Positions 28,088 through 35,325 of a stretch of DNA of 47,054 nucleotides are shown here, piece after piece (position 1 is the first letter of the stretch; every line of letters begins with the position of its first letter). The notes under the pieces are model-generated. The model searched no databases. It was not told where the DNA came from and was given only the letters and a program-made list of their open reading frames with translations. This DNA is from DASUAL01 sp035763805. Its GTDB lineage: Bacteria; Gemmatimonadota; Gemmatimonadetes; Gemmatimonadales; GWC2-71-9. A program made the translations under genes and the position numbers. The stretch spans positions 1 through 47,054 of the forward strand of contig DASUAL010000100.1 in the NCBI GenBank assembly GCA_035763805.1, in the 5' to 3' direction.

Positions 28088-28780
28088 CTAGGAAAAACGA
28101 TAGGACTGCCCCGGTCTGAGCACGACCACCTCGGCTGTGCTCCCCACCCGGCGTTTGAACGCCTCCGGATCGGCCGCGATCAAGTCCCACGTATTGTAAT
28201 GCATCGGAATCGCGACGCGGGGCCGCACGAACTCCACCGCGCGGGCCGCGTCCTCGATGCCCATCGTGTAGTTGTCGCCGATCGGGACGAGCATCACGTC
28301 CGCCTGTCCGGCGAGAAGCTGCATCTCGAGGGTCAGGGCGGTGTCGCCCGTGTGGTACACGGTCTTCCCGCCCATCGTGACCACGACACCGCACGGGTTG
28401 GTCGTATACCGCCCCGTCGCGTCTCCCTCGACCGCACCGCCGTGAAAGGCGGGTACGAGCTTCACGCGGCCGAACTCGAACTCGTGCGCGCCGCCGATGT
28501 GCATCGCGTGCGCGGTGGCGCCCTGGGTCGTGCAGAACGCGGCCAGCTCGAACGTCGCCACGATGGTGGCTCCGTCCCGCTTCGCGATCGGGACGGCGTC
28601 GCCCAGGTGGTCGCCGTGGCCGTGCGAGAGGAGTACGGCGTCCACCTTGGGGAGGCGGTCCACGGAGATGTCCGCCGCCGGGTTGCCCGTGAGAAACGGG
28701 TCGATGACGATCCGGCGGCCGTCCGCTCCCAGCACGAAGCAGGCGTGGCCGTGGAAGGTGATCGAGAGGCTACTCGCCAA
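28088..28780 (-). CDS. UPF0173-type metallo-beta-lactamase-fold hydrolase
   Basis: A 230-residue metal-dependent hydrolase. The first metal-binding set is LLSHGHGDHLGDAVPI (HxHxDH), later HAFE-like GAHEFEFG, VYHTGDTAL and the final IPMHYNTWD. The length and blocks match UPF0173, whose substrates are unknown. The 5' end overlaps gcvH by 11 bases, so it is transcribed with the glycine-cleavage genes. Confidence 0.88.
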   Translation of the reverse strand: MASSLSITFHGHACFVLGADGRRIVIDPFLTGNPAADISVDRLPKVDAVLLSHGHGDHLGDAVPIAKRDGATIVATFELAAFCTTQGATAHAMHIGGAHEFEFGRVKLVPAFHGGAVEGDATGRYTTNPCGVVVTMGGKTVYHTGDTALTLEMQLLAGQADVMLVPIGDNYTMGIEDAARAVEFVRPRVAIPMHYNTWDLIAADPEAFKRRVGSTAEVVVLRPGQSYRFS

Positions 28781-29159
28781 TATGCTTCTTGTACTCCTCG
28801 CTCCCCAGCAGCTCGTCGAGCTCCGCCGGGTTCTTGGCGCGGAGCCGGATCATCCAGCCGTCGCCGTACGGGTCGCGGTTCACGAGCGCCGGGTCGCTCT
28901 CGAGCGCCTGGTTGACTTCCGTCACCGTGCCGGTGAGCGGCGAGTACAGCTCCGACACTGCCTTCACGGCCTCGATGGTGCCGAAAACGTCCTTCCGGCG
29001 GAACGTGGCGCCCGGCTTCGGCAGCTCCACGTAGACGACGTCGCCCAGCTCCCCCTGCGCGTACTCGCTAATCCCGACCTGTACGATTGCGTCGTCATCG
29101 GTCCGCTTGACGTACTCGTGGTCCTCGGTGTAGCGCAGGTCGGACGGGATTTTCGACAT
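28770..29159 (-). CDS. gcvH: Glycine cleavage system H protein
   Basis: A 129-residue H-protein. DLRYTEDHEYVKR near the start and the lipoylation site FGTIEAVKAVSELYSP (Lys about 66) are typical, as is the tail GWMIRLRAKNPAELDELL. It carries the lipoyl arm that moves the aminomethyl group from GcvP to GcvT. The ATG at 29159 gives the family length; the longer frame upstream is a shadow. The lplA-like enzyme in this cluster probably lipoylates it. Confidence 0.95.
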   Translation of the reverse strand: MSKIPSDLRYTEDHEYVKRTDDDAIVQVGISEYAQGELGDVVYVELPKPGATFRRKDVFGTIEAVKAVSELYSPLTGTVTEVNQALESDPALVNRDPYGDGWMIRLRAKNPAELDELLGSEEYKKHIGE

Positions 29160-29227
29160 GCGGGGGTTCGCTTTCGCTGGTGGCGTGATGAGGCCGCGGC
29201 GAAGGTTACCGGTGGCCGAAACCCCTG

Positions 29228-30232
29228 TCAAGCCAACGGGTTGGCGCTCGGGAACAGATCGGGACGTGGCCGCAGCCCCACCGCTCCCGGCTCGGTGAGC
29301 TTGAGCCGGTCGAAGCCCCAGGGACGCAGGTCGAGCCGCACCGCGACCGGGTCGGGGTCGTCTGTCAGGAGCACCAGCACGCCGGGTCGCCCTGCGCGCT
29401 CCCACGCCGCGACGGCGCTCCCCGCTGCCGCCGCCGTGGCCACGATCGCATCCGGAGGAGGGGCCGCGCCCGTCCGCGCCAGCGCCTTTTCCACCCCGGC
29501 GCCGCTCGCGACCCGGCGCACGGTCAGGCCGGCGTCGGTATAGCGTCCCGCGATCGCGTCGAGTGCCGGGTGCTCGCTCGCCTGCGCCGCCGCGAGCAGG
29601 AGCGACCGCGCCGGCCGCCCGAGGGTGGCGAGGGCGGCCCGCCGGCGCAGCTCGTCGAAGACGGCGCGCGTCTTCCGCTCGAGGCTTCGGAGAGAGCCAT
29701 CGTTGTCGATCACGATGTCACTGCGCGGCCGCTTCCGCTCCGCCGGCATCTGAGCTGCGATCATCCGGTCGGCCTCCTCGTTGGAGAGCCCGCGCATCGC
29801 GCACAGGCGGGTGCGCCGCACCTCCACCGGCGCGTCCACCAGCACGACGATGTCGAACAGCGCGGGATCGAGGACCTCGAACAGCAGCGGAATGTCGTTC
29901 ACGATCAGGACGTCGCCGCGCTCGCGCGCCTCGCGCAGGAGCTCGTCGCGGCGCTGCCGCACGGCGGGGTGGACGATCTGGTTGAGGGCATCGAGCGCCG
30001 CCTGGTCACCCATCACCTTGGAGCGGAGCGCGGCGCGGTCGAGCGAGCCGTCCGGCGTGAGAACGTCCGCGCCGAAGCGCCGCACAATCGCGGCAAGGAC
30101 CTCACCTCCCGGCGCCTGCGCCTGGCGCGCCAGCTCGTCGGCGTCGATGATCGTCGCGCCCCAGCGCCGGAATAGGTCGACCACGGTAGACTTGCCGGCG
30201 GCGATATTCCCCGTGAGAGCTACGTTGAGCAT
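29228..30232 (-). CDS. coaE: Dephospho-CoA kinase with an extra C-terminal domain
   Basis: A 334-residue protein. Residues 1-200 are CoaE: P-loop MLNVALTGNIAAGKST, then IIDADELARQ, LNQIVHPAVRQR, and VNDIPLLFEV. It phosphorylates dephospho-CoA in the last step of CoA synthesis. The usual length is about 200, but here 130 more residues follow (from LATLGRPARSLLLAAAQASE) containing VLVLLTDDPDPVAVRLDLR. I do not recognise that tail. The ATG at 30232 is 10 bp from the 7-bp inverted repeat at 30243-30314; the longer frame is made of repeat. Confidence 0.9.
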   Translation of the reverse strand: MLNVALTGNIAAGKSTVVDLFRRWGATIIDADELARQAQAPGGEVLAAIVRRFGADVLTPDGSLDRAALRSKVMGDQAALDALNQIVHPAVRQRRDELLREARERGDVLIVNDIPLLFEVLDPALFDIVVLVDAPVEVRRTRLCAMRGLSNEEADRMIAAQMPAERKRPRSDIVIDNDGSLRSLERKTRAVFDELRRRAALATLGRPARSLLLAAAQASEHPALDAIAGRYTDAGLTVRRVASGAGVEKALARTGAAPPPDAIVATAAAAGSAVAAWERAGRPGVLVLLTDDPDPVAVRLDLRPWGFDRLKLTEPGAVGLRPRPDLFPSANPLA

Positions 30233-30242
30233 GGAAGCCGTT

Positions 30243-30314
30243 GCGGATTGCGGATTGTGGATTGCGGATTGGAGCGGGCCGAGTAGAATCCGCAGTCCGC
30301 AATCGACAATCCGC
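30243..30314. repeat. Inverted 7-bp repeat element, GCGGATT family
   Basis: The left arm is GCGGATT (30243, 30250, 30264) with one GTGGATT. The right arm is AATCCGC (30287, 30308), AGTCCGC and AATCGAC. The 28-bp arms match as reverse complements at 24 positions with a 16-bp loop beginning GGAGCGG. It occupies essentially the whole gap between the tdk stop and the coaE start. Confidence 0.85.
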
Positions 30315-30316
30315 AA

Positions 30317-30922
30317 TTAGAGTAGCGCCGTCTGGTTCTCATCCGCCCTCGGGACCTTGTGACAGTGCCGGCACCGCGCCTCGTACGTTTCTCGTCCGCC
30401 GACCATGATCGTGGGACTATGCCAGAGCGCGGGCTTGCCGTCGACGAGCCGCTGGTTGCGGCTCGCCGGGTCGCCGCACACGACGCAGATGGCCTGCAGC
30501 TTGTCGACGATCTCGGCGACCGCAAGCAGCGTGGGCATCGGCCCGAACGGCAGGCCCCGGAAGTCCATGTCGATGCCCGCCAGGACGACCCGGACGCCCT
30601 GGTCCGCCAGGACGCTCGCGACGGTCACGATGCCGTCATCCAGGAACTGCACCTCGTCCACGGCGACGACCTCGGTCCCGCGGCGCAAGCGGCCCATGAT
30701 CTCGTCCGAGGAGTCCACGGGCTCGGCCTCGACGGTCCCGCCGTCGTGGGTGCTCACCGAATACAAGCCGGCGTAGCGGGCGTCGAGGTGGGACTTGAAG
30801 ACTTGCACGCGCTTGCGGGCGATGACCGCACGCCGGACCCGCCGGATGAGCTCCTCGCTCTTGCCGGAGAACATCACGCCGGCGATCACCTCGATCCAGC
30901 CGGGTCGGCTGCCGTGAAACAC
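30317..30922 (-). CDS. tdk: Thymidine kinase
   Basis: A type II (TK1-like) thymidine kinase. The P-loop is GVMFSGKSEELIRRVRR, Walker B region VVAVDEVQFLDDG, and the zinc-binding set is CVVC then CRHC, with the lasso GGRETYEARC. It phosphorylates thymidine for salvage. The GTG at 30922 (MFHGSRPGWIEVIAGVMF) gives 201 residues, the family length. Two earlier GTGs (30955, 30961) would add residues coded by the repeat arm and are less likely. Confidence 0.92.
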   Translation of the reverse strand: MFHGSRPGWIEVIAGVMFSGKSEELIRRVRRAVIARKRVQVFKSHLDARYAGLYSVSTHDGGTVEAEPVDSSDEIMGRLRRGTEVVAVDEVQFLDDGIVTVASVLADQGVRVVLAGIDMDFRGLPFGPMPTLLAVAEIVDKLQAICVVCGDPASRNQRLVDGKPALWHSPTIMVGGRETYEARCRHCHKVPRADENQTALL

Positions 30923-30939
30923 TGGGACCTCGGGGTTGC

Positions 30940-31013
30940 ACGTCGCGCGTCCCACGTGCACGACGCGCTCGGCCTCCTGCGTGAGACCTGCGACGTGAGA
31001 CGTGGGACGGGTG
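30940..31013. repeat. Inverted 7-bp repeat element, ACGTGGG family
   Basis: The right arm has five units in register (GCGTGAG, ACCTGCG, ACGTGAG, ACGTGGG, ACGGGTG; 30979-31013). The left arm (30940-30960: ACGTCGC, GCGTCCC, ACGTGCA) is the reverse complement of the same unit. It lies at the 5' end of tdk. Confidence 0.7.
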
Positions 31014-31061
31014 GGAAAGGGTAGCGGCGGGGGGCCGGAGGGTCAAGGAAGTCCAGGTATC

Positions 31062-31110
31062 TTGCGGATTTTCCGGGGATACCCGCATATTGTGGCGGTT
31101 TTATGCGGGT
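31062..31110 (+). promoter_or_regulatory. Possible promoter and 8-bp inverted repeat upstream of the HU gene
   Basis: TTGCGG (31062) and CATATT (31086) are spaced 18 bp, like a weak sigma-70 promoter. ACCCGCAT (31081-31088) and ATGCGGGT (31103-31110) are perfect reverse complements with a 14-bp loop, followed by TTTT. The hairpin could be an operator or an intrinsic terminator or attenuator. About 75 bp further on the HU gene begins. Confidence 0.35.
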
Positions 31111-31184
31111 TTTCTCGCGCCCCCGCGAAAGAGGGGCGGAATCTCAAGGGTTTCTCGAGCCCTAGACCCTCACAAGGAGACACC

Positions 31185-31472
31185 GTGAACAAAGCCGAGC
31201 TGACCGCCGCGCTGGCCATGCGGACCAAGATGTCGAAGGCCGACGCCACTCGGGCGGTCGAAGCCCTGTTCGACGACAAGGGGATCATCGCCGGCGAACT
31301 GAAAAAGGGCGCGAAGGTGCAGATCACGGGGTTCGGAAACTTCGAGGCGCGCAAGCGCGCCGCCCGCATGGGCCGCAATCCCAAGACCGGCGGCGTTATT
31401 CAGATCAAAGCGTCGATCGCCCCCGCCTTTCGCGCCGGCAAGCAGTTGAAGATGGCAGTGAACAAGAAATAG
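31185..31472 (+). CDS. HU/IHF family DNA-binding protein
   Basis: A 95-residue nucleoid protein. MNKAELTAALAMRTKMSKAD opens the family, and VQITGFGNFEARKRAARMGR with NPKTGGVIQIKASIAPAF is the DNA-binding arm signature. It binds DNA as a dimer and bends it. GTG start with AAGGAG 8 bases upstream. It is a single-gene unit between divergent tdk and a convergent gene; it is followed by a 7-bp array and a GC hairpin. Confidence 0.93.
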   Translation: MNKAELTAALAMRTKMSKADATRAVEALFDDKGIIAGELKKGAKVQITGFGNFEARKRAARMGRNPKTGGVIQIKASIAPAFRAGKQLKMAVNKK

Positions 31473-31475
31473 TGG

Positions 31476-31503
31476 TCAGGTTTCAGCCGTCGGTGTTCAG
31501 TCG
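31476..31503. repeat. 7-bp tandem array, TCAGCCG family
   Basis: Four units (TCAGGTT, TCAGCCG, TCGGTGT, TCAGTCG) directly after the HU gene stop. The best unit is the complement of GCTGACG at 24499. Confidence 0.5.
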
Positions 31504-31525
31504 GGCCGCTCCGCTGGGCGGCCCG
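31502..31525. terminator. GC hairpin between convergent genes
   Basis: CGGGCCGC (31502-31509) and GCGGCCCG (31518-31525) are perfect reverse complements around an 8-bp loop. It lies between the HU gene and the convergent DbpA-like gene, so it may terminate both. No T-tract is present. Confidence 0.5.
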
Positions 31526-31533
31526 TCGGCGCG

Positions 31534-32847
31534 TCAGGGGGTTCGGTCCAGCCGCGCGAGCGTGCGACGTCCCCTGATCGTGACTCCCGACAGGCCACGA
31601 ACGACCCGCTCGGCGACGGCGGGTGCTACCTCGACGAGGCTGAACGTCTCCCGCAGCTCGATCCGCCCGATCGCGTCCTTGCCGATTCCCACCTCGCGGA
31701 TCAGCGCGCCCACGAGATCCTTCGCCGCCGCGTGATCCTTTTTCCCTACGTTCACGAAGACCTTCACCCAGGCTGGGGCGGCAGGGGGTGGACTGACGGG
31801 TGATGCCTGACGGCTGAGCGCCAGCAGCGCCGCCGCGACCTCCGCCGGATCGAACCGCTCGAACAGCGGATCGAGCAGCGCCAGCTCGGCGTCTACGGTC
31901 CCCTCGGCCAACCGCCGCGCTACCTGCTCCCGCAGCGCCTCGGCTCGGTCGCGTGCGCGGTCCGCCACGCCCCCGAGCGGAAGCGGCGTGAGCGGCGCGG
32001 CGAGCGAGCGGAGGTAGGGGAGCTGGGCCGCGGTGACCAGTACGACGGGCTCGCCGAGCTTCGCGAGCTCGGCGAACTGCTCCCGCGACGGCAGGCGGGC
32101 TGCGAGCACGGCGTCGGGGGCCTCGCCGGGCGGTACGAGGGGGCCGCCGTCCCACACGAACGGCCGCCGAGCGTTCAGGCCGTCCAGCGCCTCGCGTACG
32201 GCGGCGGCGCGCCGGTCGTGCGATGCGACGGCATATCGTGCCGCCGCGATCGGGCGCAGCGGTGCGCCGGCCCCGTCGACGGGGAGCGCGCCGACCACGA
32301 GCGCACGGCGTGCATGGCGCTCGAGAAAGTCGCCGAGGGCGGCGGGATTCCAGCTCAGCACGATACGGCGCGCTTCACGCGCTTCTCCGAGAAGCGCATC
32401 GAGCCAGCCCGTCTGCTCTTCCTCCGCCAGCGCCTCGGGGGAGGGCCAGGCGAGGACGATGGTGGAGACGGCCTCGAGCTTGAGGGCGGAACGCGCGACC
32501 AATGCGGCGATATCCTTCGCCGCGCCGGCCAGGACCTGCACAGCGCCTTCCTTGAGGAGGCGAATCGTGCGGCTAAGACCGGTGAGGGCGTGCACGCGGA
32601 CCGGCGTCGGCGCTGCCGCTGCCCACTCCGCCGCGGACGCGTCGTCGGCACAGACGATCAACACCGGTGGCGCGGATCCGGGCGCATGCCCCGGGAGGCC
32701 CGGGGGCAGGAGCTCCCAGAGCTCACCCGCGTGTTCCACCGCGGGCGGGGTCACCAGCACCACTGGGCGACCGCGCTCCAGCGCGGCCTTCGCCTCGTGC
32801 AGCGTCACGGTTCCTCGATTGTCAAAGGGCGGGAGTGCGGTTCGCAT
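31534..32847 (-). CDS. DbpA-like RNA-binding protein with degenerate helicase region
   Basis: A 437-residue protein. The C-terminal 75 residues are a DbpA-type RNA-binding domain: WVKVFVNVGKKDHAAAKDLV, IGKDAIGRIELRETFSLVEV, and TIRGRRTLARLD. The rest has the length and strand order of a DEAD-box helicase, but the motifs are missing: the P-loop position reads RGRPVVLVTPPA and the DEAD position reads IVLAWPSPEALAEEE. It probably binds RNA without ATP-driven unwinding. A 7-bp array encodes SRQASPVS just before the RNA-binding domain. The ATG at 32847 is used; the longer frame is a shadow. Confidence 0.7.
   Translation of the reverse strand: MRTALPPFDNRGTVTLHEAKAALERGRPVVLVTPPAVEHAGELWELLPPGLPGHAPGSAPPVLIVCADDASAAEWAAAAPTPVRVHALTGLSRTIRLLKEGAVQVLAGAAKDIAALVARSALKLEAVSTIVLAWPSPEALAEEEQTGWLDALLGEAREARRIVLSWNPAALGDFLERHARRALVVGALPVDGAGAPLRPIAAARYAVASHDRRAAAVREALDGLNARRPFVWDGGPLVPPGEAPDAVLAARLPSREQFAELAKLGEPVVLVTAAQLPYLRSLAAPLTPLPLGGVADRARDRAEALREQVARRLAEGTVDAELALLDPLFERFDPAEVAAALLALSRQASPVSPPPAAPAWVKVFVNVGKKDHAAAKDLVGALIREVGIGKDAIGRIELRETFSLVEVAPAVAERVVRGLSGVTIRGRRTLARLDRTP
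31791..31818. repeat. 7-bp tandem array inside the DbpA-like gene
   Basis: Four units (GACTGAC, GGGTGAT, GCCTGAC, GGCTGAG) related to GCTGACG. On the coding strand they give SRQASPVS, close to the SRQPSAVS made by the array in the lplA-like gene. Confidence 0.6.
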
Positions 32848-32887
32848 GGTAACTTGCAGGGCGCGGGCGCGCAACCGGAGCAAGGAA

Positions 32888-34105
32888 ATGCGGAATGCGG
32901 AATGCGGAATGTGGAATGGAGCGGACGCCGTTCGATTGAGAACCGAGGTCTCGGGGTTCGAACTCGCCCTGCCATGCCGCATTCCGCACTGCGCATTCCG
33001 CATTCTCCTACTCCTGAGCCTCGTCGGCGCGCCGCTCGCCGCCCAGGCGCCCCGTCCCAGGGCTCGCGACCTGGGCTTAGTCATCGGTGTCCTGCCGCCG
33101 GGCCCGCTCGACGCGATCACCGACGTCGCCGGTGTGCGCGTGGGCCACGTCACGATCCTGCGCGCGGACTCAATCAACACAGGGGTCACGGCGGTCCTGC
33201 CGCACGGCGGGAACGTGTTCCGGGAGAAGGTGCCGGCGGCGATCGTGGTCGGGAACGGCTTCGGCAAGCTGGTCGGCTCGACCCAGGTGAACGAGCTCGG
33301 CGAGCTCGAGTCGCCTATCGTGCTCACCTGCACACTGTGTGTCCCGCGCGCGGCCGACGCTGTTCTCACGTACCTGCTCGGGCTGCGCGGTAATGCGGAC
33401 GTGCGGTCTGCGAACCCCGTCGTCGCGGAAACGAACGACGGGTTCCTGAACGACATCCGCGCGCGGGCGATCACCGAGCGCGATGTGCTGGCGGCCATTC
33501 GCGACGCGGCCACGGGACCGGTGGCCGAGGGCGCGGTGGGTGCGGGACGGGGGACGGTGGCGTTCGGGTGGAAGGGGGGCATCGGGACCGCGAGTCGCAG
33601 GCTGCCCGAGCGGCTCGGCGGCTGGACCGTGGGCGTGCTGGTGCAGAGCAACTTCGGGGGGGCACTCACGATCGCCGGCGCGCCAGTCGGGCGCGAGCTC
33701 GGACAGTACTATCTCAAGGGAGACGAGGGCAGGGGGAAGACGGAAGCGGGCGACGGGTCCATCATCATTGTCGTAGCGACCGACGCTCCGCTCGACCACC
33801 GGCAGCTCGCGCGGCTCGGGCGCCGGGCGCTGGCAGGCCTCGCACGCACGGGAAGCAGCATGTCCAGCGGATCCGGCGATTACGTCATCGCGTTCTCCAC
33901 TGACCGCCTGACCGCCCAACCGCCTGTTCGCCCCGACGACGCCCTCTCCCCGCTGTTCGAAGGAGTGATCGAAGCCACCGAGGAGGCCATCTACAACTCG
34001 CTGTTGCGCGCCGAGTCGGTGCGTGGGTATCGTGGCACCATCCTTGCCCTGCCCGTCGACTCGACGGTCGCTATCCTGAAACGGTTCGGAGCTCTTCGTC
34101 CATGA
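32888..34105 (+). CDS. DmpA/S58 family aminopeptidase, secreted
   Basis: A self-processing N-terminal nucleophile hydrolase of the L-aminopeptidase D-esterase/DmpA family. Recognisable are GHVTILRADSINTGVTAVLP, HGGNVFREKVPAAIVVGNGF, KLVGSTQVNELGELESPIVL and the nucleophile region SSGSGDYVIAFST. A signal peptide (RILLLLSLVGAPLAAQA) directs export. The start is unclear: the only in-frame ATGs (32888, 32909) lie in the left arm of a 7-bp repeat, and the right arm encodes the residues just before the hydrophobic segment. Near the C-terminus an 8-bp array encodes TDRLTAQPPVRPD. The stop overlaps the aminotransferase start (ATGA). Confidence 0.85.
   Translation: MRNAECGMWNGADAVRLRTEVSGFELALPCRIPHCAFRILLLLSLVGAPLAAQAPRPRARDLGLVIGVLPPGPLDAITDVAGVRVGHVTILRADSINTGVTAVLPHGGNVFREKVPAAIVVGNGFGKLVGSTQVNELGELESPIVLTCTLCVPRAADAVLTYLLGLRGNADVRSANPVVAETNDGFLNDIRARAITERDVLAAIRDAATGPVAEGAVGAGRGTVAFGWKGGIGTASRRLPERLGGWTVGVLVQSNFGGALTIAGAPVGRELGQYYLKGDEGRGKTEAGDGSIIIVVATDAPLDHRQLARLGRRALAGLARTGSSMSSGSGDYVIAFSTDRLTAQPPVRPDDALSPLFEGVIEATEEAIYNSLLRAESVRGYRGTILALPVDSTVAILKRFGALRP
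32890..33008. repeat. Inverted 7-bp repeat element, GCGGAAT family
   Basis: The left arm has GCGGAAT three times (32890, 32897, 32904) then GTGGAAT; the right arm has ATTCCGC (32981, 32995) with ATGCCGC, ACTGCGC and ATTCTCC. The left arm is followed by GGAGCGG, exactly as in the element at 30243. It lies over the start region of the S58 peptidase gene. Confidence 0.85.
33901..33932. repeat. 8-bp tandem array in the S58 peptidase gene
   Basis: TGACCGCC twice, then CAACCGCC and TGTTCGCC. Same octamer family as the element at 25083-25162; no inverted partner seen nearby. It encodes a Pro-rich insert. Confidence 0.6.
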
Positions 34106-35325
34106 GTCAACGCGTCCCCCCTCCGCAAAGTCCCCGCCCCACCTTCGGCCTGTCCCCGAACCTGCAGCACCTGGAGACCTCGGCCACCATCGCGATCTCC
34201 CAGGAGGCGAAGCGACGCAAGGCGGCGGGGGAGGACGTGATCGACCTGGGGGCGGGGGAACCTGACTTCCCGACGCCGCCGATCCCCGCGGATGCTGGCG
34301 TCCGCGCCATCCGCGAGGGCAGAACCCACTACCCGGCCAATGAAGGCATCCTCGAGCTCCGGGCGGCGGCTGCGAAGCACCTCTCGCTGCTCTCGGGCGG
34401 GCGGCCGGTCAACGCCGATAACATCGTGGTGTCGAACGGCTCCAAGCAGTCGCTCTTCAACGTCTGCTTCAGCCTGTTCGGGCCGGGGGACGTGGTGGCG
34501 ATTCCCGCTCCTGCGTGGGTGTCGTATCCCCAGATCGTGCACTTCGCCCGCGGGCGGCCCGTGCTCGTCCCGGGCGACCCGGAGTGGAGCCTCAAGATGA
34601 GCGTGCGCGACCTCGACCGGGTGGTGCCGGGCGCGCAGGGGCTCATTGTCTGCTCGCCGTGCAACCCGACGGGCGCGGTGTACACGCTTGCCGAGATCAA
34701 GGCGATCGCGCAGTGGGCGCGCGACCGCAAGGTGTGGGTGATCGCGGACGAGATTTACCGCCGTATCCACTATGGGCCGGGGCCGGCGCCGTCGTTCCTC
34801 GACTTACCGGACGACCTGCTGGAGCGGGTGGTGATCATCTACGGCGTCAGCAAGGCGTACGCCATGACGGGCTGGCGCATCGGGCTCGCGCTCGCGTCGG
34901 GCAAGGTAGCGAAGGCGGTGGCGGCGCTGCAGTCCCACACGACGACCGGCGCGAACCACCCCGCTCAGTACGCCGCCGCGGCGGCCCTGGGCGACGAGAA
35001 GGTGGAGCAGGACGTGCAGCGGATGGTGGCCGAGTTCCGCAAGCGGCGCGATCTCTTGGTGGGCCGCTTCCGGCAGGACCTGCCCGGCGTCGAATTCGTG
35101 GAGCCGCTCGGCGCGTTCTACTTCTTCTTTCGGGTGGACTCGTTCGACGGCATCAGCGGCACCGAATTCTGCACCCGACTGATCACATCCACGGGAGTCG
35201 CGCTCGTCCCGGGCGCCGCGTTCGGGGACGACCGGTATGTGCGGCTCTCGTACGCTGCCGCGACGGACGACATTCAGCGGGCGCTGGACCGGATCATCGC
35301 GTTCGCGAAGAAACTGGGCGACTAG
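34102..35325 (+). CDS. Class I/II PLP aminotransferase (aspartate aminotransferase type)
   Basis: A 407-residue fold-type I aminotransferase. The PLP lysine is in GVSKAYAMTGWRIG; other motifs are VIDLGAGEPDFPTPP, THYPANEGILELRAAAA, VCSPCNPTGAVY and IADEIYRRIHYG. It matches the group of aspartate/prephenate aminotransferases that move amino groups to 2-oxoglutarate. The substrate range is inferred. Its ATG overlaps the peptidase stop, and its TAG stop shares the CTAG with the convergent M24 gene. Confidence 0.92.
   Translation: MSQRVPPPQSPRPTFGLSPNLQHLETSATIAISQEAKRRKAAGEDVIDLGAGEPDFPTPPIPADAGVRAIREGRTHYPANEGILELRAAAAKHLSLLSGGRPVNADNIVVSNGSKQSLFNVCFSLFGPGDVVAIPAPAWVSYPQIVHFARGRPVLVPGDPEWSLKMSVRDLDRVVPGAQGLIVCSPCNPTGAVYTLAEIKAIAQWARDRKVWVIADEIYRRIHYGPGPAPSFLDLPDDLLERVVIIYGVSKAYAMTGWRIGLALASGKVAKAVAALQSHTTTGANHPAQYAAAAALGDEKVEQDVQRMVAEFRKRRDLLVGRFRQDLPGVEFVEPLGAFYFFFRVDSFDGISGTEFCTRLITSTGVALVPGAAFGDDRYVRLSYAAATDDIQRALDRIIAFAKKLGD

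Noticed and set aside
30237..30320. CRISPR array
   Set aside because: The units are only 7 bp, contiguous with no spacers, and occur in inverted arms.
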